Below, piece by piece: positions 57,884-64,000 of a stretch of 64,000 nucleotides of DNA. The stretch's first letter is position 1; every line of letters starts with the position of its first letter. The notes beneath the pieces are model-generated. The model saw nothing but the letters and a program-made list of their open reading frames with translations. It searched no databases and was not told where the DNA came from. Origin of the DNA: Coleophoma eucalyptorum (Eukaryota; Ascomycota; Leotiomycetes; Helotiales; Dermateaceae); contig JALRME010000002.1 of NCBI GenBank assembly GCA_026120035.1, forward strand, positions 1,736,001 to 1,800,000. Reading direction: 5' to 3'. A program made the translations under genes and the position numbers.

Positions 57884-60800
57884 GGAGCTTGCCTTGGCGC
57901 CCTTATCCTAGGCCTGCTTTTCCTTGTGGATCTTTTATCTCTCTTTCTAGTCCTTGTCTTTCACAGATTGGAATTAATGTCATCCCAAAGCAGTCAATGT
58001 CAGTAAGCCGGAGTCCCCATCCCACCATATACGGGTACGAGCAGTCTCTCCACCCTGTCCACGACGTTCCTAAAGGGACCAGCATAAGCTATCGTAGGGA
58101 GATTAGTACCGCGTAGTATGCGTCATAATATTGGAGTCTGCTGAATTTTGAAAAGTCAAGCGAGCGAGCAATTTAGGGCGAAGCCAGTAACCAAAAATTG
58201 CAATGCTGTACTGCAGAAATAGCCATCAACCATAGTGATTATGCTGACGGTGGTGACTATTATATGTCACCGGAAGAATAATTTGGAATGCGAATGATGT
58301 CTGATGTCGCTGTGGTTGACACGAATGCTTGCTGTGTCACCTACCTCCATTGAGGATATGTATCACCTTCGATTGTCCAAAATCATCAGAATACTTCTAC
58401 GCCACAGTGACTTCACTTGTTCTACCGTAGTGTAATATTCCTGAAACTTCAACTCTACTGCACTTGAGAACACAGATTTGAGTTTTGGGGGGGAGGGGCT
58501 TGAGTCCTAACAAAAGGGATGGCGAAATATCTATTCCTATACTATTCCTCCTGCGACAAAAACCTGTTCGCAAAGCGATTTGCAGCGTGAAAGATTTCTA
58601 GATTGAATGGTACAGATTGGGTTGAATGTACGAGAAGTTAAGTATTTTGCTTCCTTAAATTACATCTATTCGGCGCATGACTGTTTGGTAAACAGTTGAA
58701 TACTGTATCAATTAGGGTCTCTGGTTTATCGTTACACAAGACGTATTTAGTAGATGAGAGTAAGCTCTTCTCGTTTCTAAAACCTAGAAGCTCAGTTATG
58801 CAACATAAACTACTAGGGATAAAAGAAAGGCTTTGTCTACGTACTCGTGGATATGGAAAATCCAAAATAAATGTGCAGCTTACTTTGAGTCCAAGTGCAC
58901 AGTAAGATTCAGAGGGTCGTTGCTTTATAACACCTCTGGACGGATGCTCATATTAAATAAACAACACCAGCGTGTGGTTAAATCCAGACAGGTTATTCTC
59001 AATAATGCAAGTAAAAAAGGGAAAGACCGCGGAGCATCAGCGCCGTAATCCAGTCTCTCCGCAAAGAGCACAGACGGTTGAAGTAAAGAGAAAATGACTA
59101 CGGTGTAGAAAGAGGTTACGCCGTTGTCGATTTTCTCAATTTTGTCTATATCCTTCGATGAGTCATGCGGATTTTGCTAATGATTCTCTCCAACTTTCAG
59201 CCAGGAACTCGCTACGATCCATCGAGTCAAGTAGCAAGCCTGGTACCCTGCCTAGGATATTCTGATTCAAGCTGGTCTATATTCTTGAGTCTGTGGCTTA
59301 ACAGTGATAAGAAGAAAGCAGGCCTGTTTAGTCAGGTTGCTAATTTCTTTGATAGATCTCCTTCAGCTGGTTTTCCTCTTTCAGCCCACATATTTAAGGG
59401 ATTTGTAATCCTGAGGCTGTCTTATCATTCTTAATCCTGCTGTATATAAGTCCGAAATGCATCCTCTATGCTTGACGAAATTCCGACTGATGAGAGGAAA
59501 CTTGAAATTGCATTATCAAATCCATGCATCTGAAGCTGTTGTAAATTGGACTAATAACTAAGGATCCGAAATGACAACAGGGATTAGATACTTCAAACCC
59601 ATCAGACTCATGATCCCCCATTCTGTAAATACAGTGAGGGCTATTGGCTATGCTGTGGAAGCACAAATCAACCAGACAAGCCGGTTAAACTGATAGCAAT
59701 AATGACAAACATAATTGACCAGCGAAATATTAAATCAATACCCGGAAAAGCCGATTGCCCCAGATTTTAAAATCTCTTGGAATCTTGATAATAGAGCTTG
59801 TCATACTCTGGTCTTCATGTGGCGCGTAAATGAAATATCAGAGAAAGGTTCAAAGGCCGCATTGGACAGAGACAGAATTACTGGGTTGCTATTTAAGAGA
59901 TGTTGTTTGTGCATACTAGACGTGTTTTAACTAATGTTAGAGCGATCGTACTAATACTACTACTTCTTCCTTGAGTGTTACCAACAACAGTAAGGATAGA
60001 GGCAGAGATCTGTAAAGTAGAAGAATAAACCTCTCACCAGTCGGGCATGAATCTGGAAGGAATAGCATTATAGAGCATGCAAAGGGCAAGTACGACAAAA
60101 GTTGGGACTGCCGCATATTCAGTGACCTTGGTATCTTGGTATAACTGCATTTAAATTATAGAAAAATAATAATGAAAGGGTATACTTAAATTGTAGAACG
60201 AAAAAGACATGGGGTTTGAGGTGTACTTGTAAGTTGAAAAGCCCTTGATTGAGACAGGCTATAAGAGATAAGAGTCCTACCCTAAGTACTTGACTGATGC
60301 CTGGAGGGTAAAGAAAGCCTAGATCCGTCCATTTCGATGATAATCAGAAGCATAATAATAACCCTACGAACAAAGTTCGTACCTTGAGCAAAGGCAAGAT
60401 CACAAGAAGCATTAGGACACCCTCGAGCTTTGCTTCGTAAGGAGCGACTTGGAACGGAAAATGGATAATTGGATGGTATATTAAACAGCGACTAAAGCCA
60501 ACTGCATTAACTTAACGGGTGAACAAGCAGGCATTTTGTTTAGGATCTCATCATGAAGAAAGACCATCTTATAAAGCTAATATTTGGACGAGTCTAAATT
60601 CTGACCTGACCTGATCTGACCTGACGTAGGAACTCGCCCTTCTCCCGAGTCCAATCTGGTGTTGGGAGGCATTGATCTGCTCAGGAGCCACAGAAAATGG
60701 AAGGTGACTGCCTGTATCATAGATACACACGTCTTCAAGGAGTTCCAAATGCTGTACTTGTATATCTTAATCGACGCATCAATTAGCGGCTACAGACCCA

Positions 60801-61116
60801 GCAGACCATGACTTTAGCAAGTCAAACAGCTTGAATTTCTGCAGTAAAAAGTAAGGGCAAATCTGATACGGCCGCGTAGCCAAGTCATTATAGTGTCAGA
60901 GGCCCTTTCTGTCCGTTCCCTCAAAAAAACTCCTCCAGAATGGTGTTGTGCATCGTGATGGAACCAATAGAGCAGTCACATTCACGCCATTTCCAATCAC
61001 AGACCACGATCACATGACTACAACGCTAGTATTGTGGAATTCGGTAAGCTGCCAAAGGTCTCATGAACCTCAAGCCCAGTATCAATTTCCCTAGCAAACC
61101 ACAATTGAACGTCATC

Positions 61117-62026
61117 ATGTTTCTCCAACGCTCCGCAATTGCTGCTGCCCGCAGAGTCGCCGTTAGACCCGTTGTCGCACGCGGCTTCGCCACCTCAATT
61201 ATCCGCCGTACGATACCCTTCCTACATCTCTCACCGAAGCTTTGTCGGGGATTGAAAAGAGAGCTTCTCCGTACTAACCCGATTGTATAGGAGATGCTGC
61301 CAACGAGGGTGTAAAGATCAAGAAGTTCGAAGGTGCGTCTCCCAGACTGCAGATCTGATGCTAGGACAGAGAGAAAGTGCATTGGCGCGATGGGAGCTTG
61401 ATGGGCTGATTCGGATGGGCAAATATAGAGATCAAGACCGAAGCCGACCTCCTCCCACCTGGAGCAGCACCAGGAACGATCCCCACGGATCTCGAGCAAG
61501 CCACCGGTCTCGAGCGTCTTGAGATTCTCGGAAAGATGCAAGGCGTTGACGTTTTCGACATGAAGCCATTGGATGCTTCGCGCAAAGGTACGCAGAGTCG
61601 GCAAGATCAGCCCACTTCTTCAGATCTCACGATAGGCCGATATGGTTGCTAAACGGAGGTCAATTGATGTTTAGGCACGTTGGACAACCCAATTATGGTC
61701 AAGTCTTTCGGCGATGAGCAGTATGCTGGCTGCACTGGATACCCAGTTGACTCTCACCACACCCTGTGGCTCACAGTATGTTCTTCCTACCTCGCTTCTC
61801 CCACCACAACATACATGGCTAAGTACTGATGTTTCCCTATCAGATGTCCCGCGAACGCCCTGTTGAGCGCTGCCCAGAGTGTGGAAGTGTTTACAAGATG
61901 GAGTATCTCGGCCCAGAAGATGATGGACACGGACACGGACACGAGCACCACCACGTAGAGGGAGCGCACCCATACGAGGGAGAGGCAAAGACCTTCGCTG
62001 ACTTCGTGCGCCCTGAATACCGGTAA
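61117..62026 (+). CDS. COX4: Cytochrome c oxidase subunit 4 (Cox4; COX5B homologue), mitochondrial
   Basis: Nuclear-encoded, zinc-binding peripheral subunit of complex IV on the matrix side. Exons are 61117-61207, 61291-61332, 61429-61587, 61675-61775 and 61844-62026 (introns 83, 96, 87 and 68 bp; perfect TACTAAC branch at 61272-61278). The product is 191 aa. It has an arginine-rich presequence (residues about 1-28, AAARRVAVRPVVARGF), then the Cox5b core: LLPPGAAPGTIPTDLEQATG, DNPIMVKSFGDEQYAGCTG and the zinc pair CPECG. After the core VYKMEYLGP it has a His-rich stretch GHGHGHEHHH, then a short tail ending FVRPEYR. Every intron phase agrees with the conserved protein. It is convergent with the ABC transporter gene. 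Confidence 0.95.
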
Positions 62027-62824
62027 ACGATGTCTTAGGGATGTGGTATCTTATGATGTATATGGCGAAGAGAACGAGGTGTGATGCTGTAGTATAGAAG
62101 TCTTGAAAGGTCGTTTCAGATTCCGTGAAGCTCCCAATTGATTGAGTGACTAGCAACGTTCGCAATACCTGTGGACAGATAGAGTTTGGGCAGCTTCTCA
62201 ACGATGGCTTGGTCTTATGTTTCTAAGGTATAAGCAGTCCAAAGGTCAGATCAGGCTTGGAGCATATGAAATTACTGTCGCTCGACACTGGTTATCACTA
62301 ATTTTCAATTGGCCAAACGCTGGATTGATTAGTATAGATCACCAAGCCAGTAGATTTATTTTGAATTAATCTTGATTTGCATCGTTTGTCTAAAATACAC
62401 ACCGGCAAACCTTTTTACCTACCTAGCTAGGTACACAAGAAAGCAAAAAGACTATCCATCCATCCCCATTCCCATCCATATGGTCTTCTTGACCCGATGG
62501 ATTTGTGTGCAAAAGCAAGACAGAAAAAATGCAAACGCTAGCCACCTTCCAAGTTTCCCCTTTTTATTCTCTTTCGTTCATCAACCGTGGCGCAGAAATC
62601 TTATTAAACAAAGATGTAGTGTAATGAAAGGTATGTAGGGAAGCATAGAGCTAATGTGTCATGTACAAGTCTGCTCTACTGGTGTAGGTTGGAAGCTGCG
62701 GGCCAACGGGGTGTAAAGGGAATGAATATGACCGTGCAAGCTGCTCAGAAGACTGCTGTCACGGCCATTTGGTAAATAAATGCCTGTAAGCTCACTGTAC
62801 AAGTACAGACTGCAAGTTAGCAAC
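62027..62824. other. Convergent intergenic region
   Basis: A 798-bp stretch between the stops of COX4 (+) and the ABC transporter (-). It presumably holds both 3' untranslated regions. No repeat or RNA gene is recognised. Confidence 0.5.
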
Positions 62825-64000
62825 TCAAGGGTGACCAGCTGGCTTTCCATCGTCGTCGGATGATGATGTTGAGTCTTCATGTTTTCGGGAGGCATTCGCT
62901 GGTTGTCCAGTGGTCATGTCTCGTTGATCACCACCAGATGGTGACCGTGATCCCCGAACCATAGATGCTGCACCACGAAGACCCTCAGCTGCACGTCCGA
63001 GTGCTCTGCTTGCAAGAGTGCTGGGTTCTGGTGTGACTACTGTAGAAGGAATCTCACCCTCATTTTCGCTGACATCTTCACTAGTTGCTCCGTCTCGAGA
63101 TCCTGGTCGTAGCAAAGCTTGCTTACGCAAAGCGTCTGCTCTCTCAGACAAAACTCTAGCTTCCTCCTCAGCACGTTCAAATCTGATCTGCTTCTTCCAC
63201 ATGTTGGCGTATCTGCCTTTCTTGGCAAGAAGTTCCTCGTGAGTACCAGATTCCGCTACCGCACCGGCATGGAGGACAAGAATCTGATCTGCCTTGGTGA
63301 TTGTTGACAATCGGTGTCTAGATTTGTTAGTACATGGCTTTTAAAATTTGTGTAGAAAGGGTCCTCACGCAATAACAAGCATCGTGCGACCCTCAGAAAG
63401 TGTGCTCAATGCTTCTTGAATGTGCTCTTCAGTCTCGGAATCCAAAGCAGCAGTAGCCTCATCAAGCATGATAATACGAGGGTTCTTGATGATCGTGCGG
63501 GCAATTGCAACACGCTGCTTCTCACCCCCGCTCAATCTCAAGCCTCGCTCTCCAACCTTGGTATTGTAGCCGTCAGGGAATGCCATGATCTTGTCATGGA
63601 TGGAGGCGGCCCGACAAGCAGCGTAGATGTCCTCGTCAGTTGCATCTTGATTAGCATATCGGAGATTGTACATCAAGGTCTCGTTGAAGAGAATAGTGTC
63701 CTGTGGTACTACACCAATATGACGACGGAGCGAGTCGATCGTGATACCTTTGATGTCGTTGCCATCAAGCTGAATGCTACCATCATGGGTATTGTAGAAA
63801 CGAAATAAGAGTCTGAAAACAGTGGACTTTCCACCCCCCGACTCTCCTACCAAGGCAGTCGTAGTTCCTGGACGACACGTGAAACTCAGGTTTTCAAGCG
63901 CAGGCTTGCGCTGATCGTATGAGAACTTGACGTTCTGGAAACGAATCTGACCTTCACAAGTAGGTACGGCAACCGCATCAGGGTCATCGACAACTGTTGG
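62825..64000 (-). CDS. HMT1-type half ABC transporter (ABCB6 family), 5' partial
   Basis: Half-size exporter; fission-yeast Hmt1 moves phytochelatins or glutathione conjugates into the vacuole for heavy-metal tolerance. Only the nucleotide-binding domain and C-terminus are in the window. Exons are 63369 to beyond 64000, and 62825-63317, with a 51-bp intron (TACTAAC branch) that splits the H-loop region: VIA joins to HRLST. Visible motifs are Walker [11 protein letters not shown]-loop VVPQDT, signature LSGGEKQR, Walker B IIMLDEA and the H-loop His. The tail after the domain is about 120 residues, charged and Ser-rich ([26 protein letters not shown]). The block [12 protein letters not shown] and the tail fit HMT1 better than mitochondrial Atm1. 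The membrane domain that would settle this is outside the window. Confidence 0.85.

Larger units (their letters stand above)
53446..61116. other. 7.7-kb gene desert
   Basis: No gene with known motifs or a plausible splice structure was found. The left part (to about 58 kb) is mixed composition with G-runs, A-runs (55118-55155) and short tandem repeats. The right part (about 58-60.9 kb) is clearly more AT-rich, as expected of decayed, possibly RIP-mutated DNA. Open frames of 60-180 codons here have no recognisable features. Elements listed separately are the G15 run, the TATATTGTAC repeat and an inverted repeat at 57858-57883. Confidence 0.5.

Overview
The window is nuclear DNA from a filamentous ascomycete (Pezizomycotina). 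The evidence is short spliceosomal introns (mostly 46-96 bp) with GTAWGT-type donors and CTAAC/CTGAC branch sites just before the acceptor, and a protein set found in such fungi: a 2359-residue Prp8, an Art1/Ldb19-type arrestin, an HMT1-type ABC transporter, and a thymine hydroxylase plus isoorotate decarboxylase. A Leotiomycete is my guess from overall protein similarity; the sequence alone does not prove it. Exon boundaries were worked out by hand from splice signals and reading-frame continuity.

Layout, left to right. 1-6.0 kb: a PTM1-like seven-TM protein (-, 3' end off the window), the tRNA thiolation protein NCS2/CTU2 (+), an OAC1-type mitochondrial carrier (-) and the COMPASS/CPF WD40 subunit SWD2 (+). 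6.8-11.7 kb: a large P4-ATPase flippase (+). 12.2-14.9 kb: a divergent pair, an isoorotate (uracil-5-carboxylate) decarboxylase (-) and a thymine 7-hydroxylase (+). Together these make a two-gene thymine-to-uracil salvage unit sharing a GATA-motif-rich promoter. 16.1-17.6 kb: an arrestin-related trafficking adaptor (-). 17.6-24.6 kb: about 7 kb with no recognisable gene but many simple repeats and a 28-bp hairpin.

24.6-26.3 kb: a probable MEI4 meiotic recombination-initiation factor (-). 27.7-38.5 kb: a DNAJC17/Cwf23-type J protein (+), mitochondrial IBA57/CAF17 (-), decapping enzyme DCP2 (-), a DUF4112 protein (+), ribonucleotide reductase small subunit (+, with MCB-like motifs upstream and inside an intron) and an SRP9/Srp21 protein (-, with a probable GC-AG intron). 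39.2-49.9 kb: a DUF1308 protein (+), ribosomal protein eL34 (-) and the spliceosome core protein PRP8 (+); the last two are divergent and 296 bp apart.

52.5-53.4 kb: a Myb/SANT-domain regulator (+) behind a 2.6-kb gene-free leader. 53.4-61.1 kb: a second gene desert of 7.7 kb. 61.1-62.0 kb: cytochrome c oxidase subunit COX4 (+). 62.8-64.0 kb: the C-terminal part of an HMT1-type ABC transporter (-, 5' end off the window). Most genes are core housekeeping functions (RNA processing, mitochondria, trafficking) arranged as alternating divergent and convergent pairs. I saw no intact transposon, tRNA, rRNA or CRISPR array.
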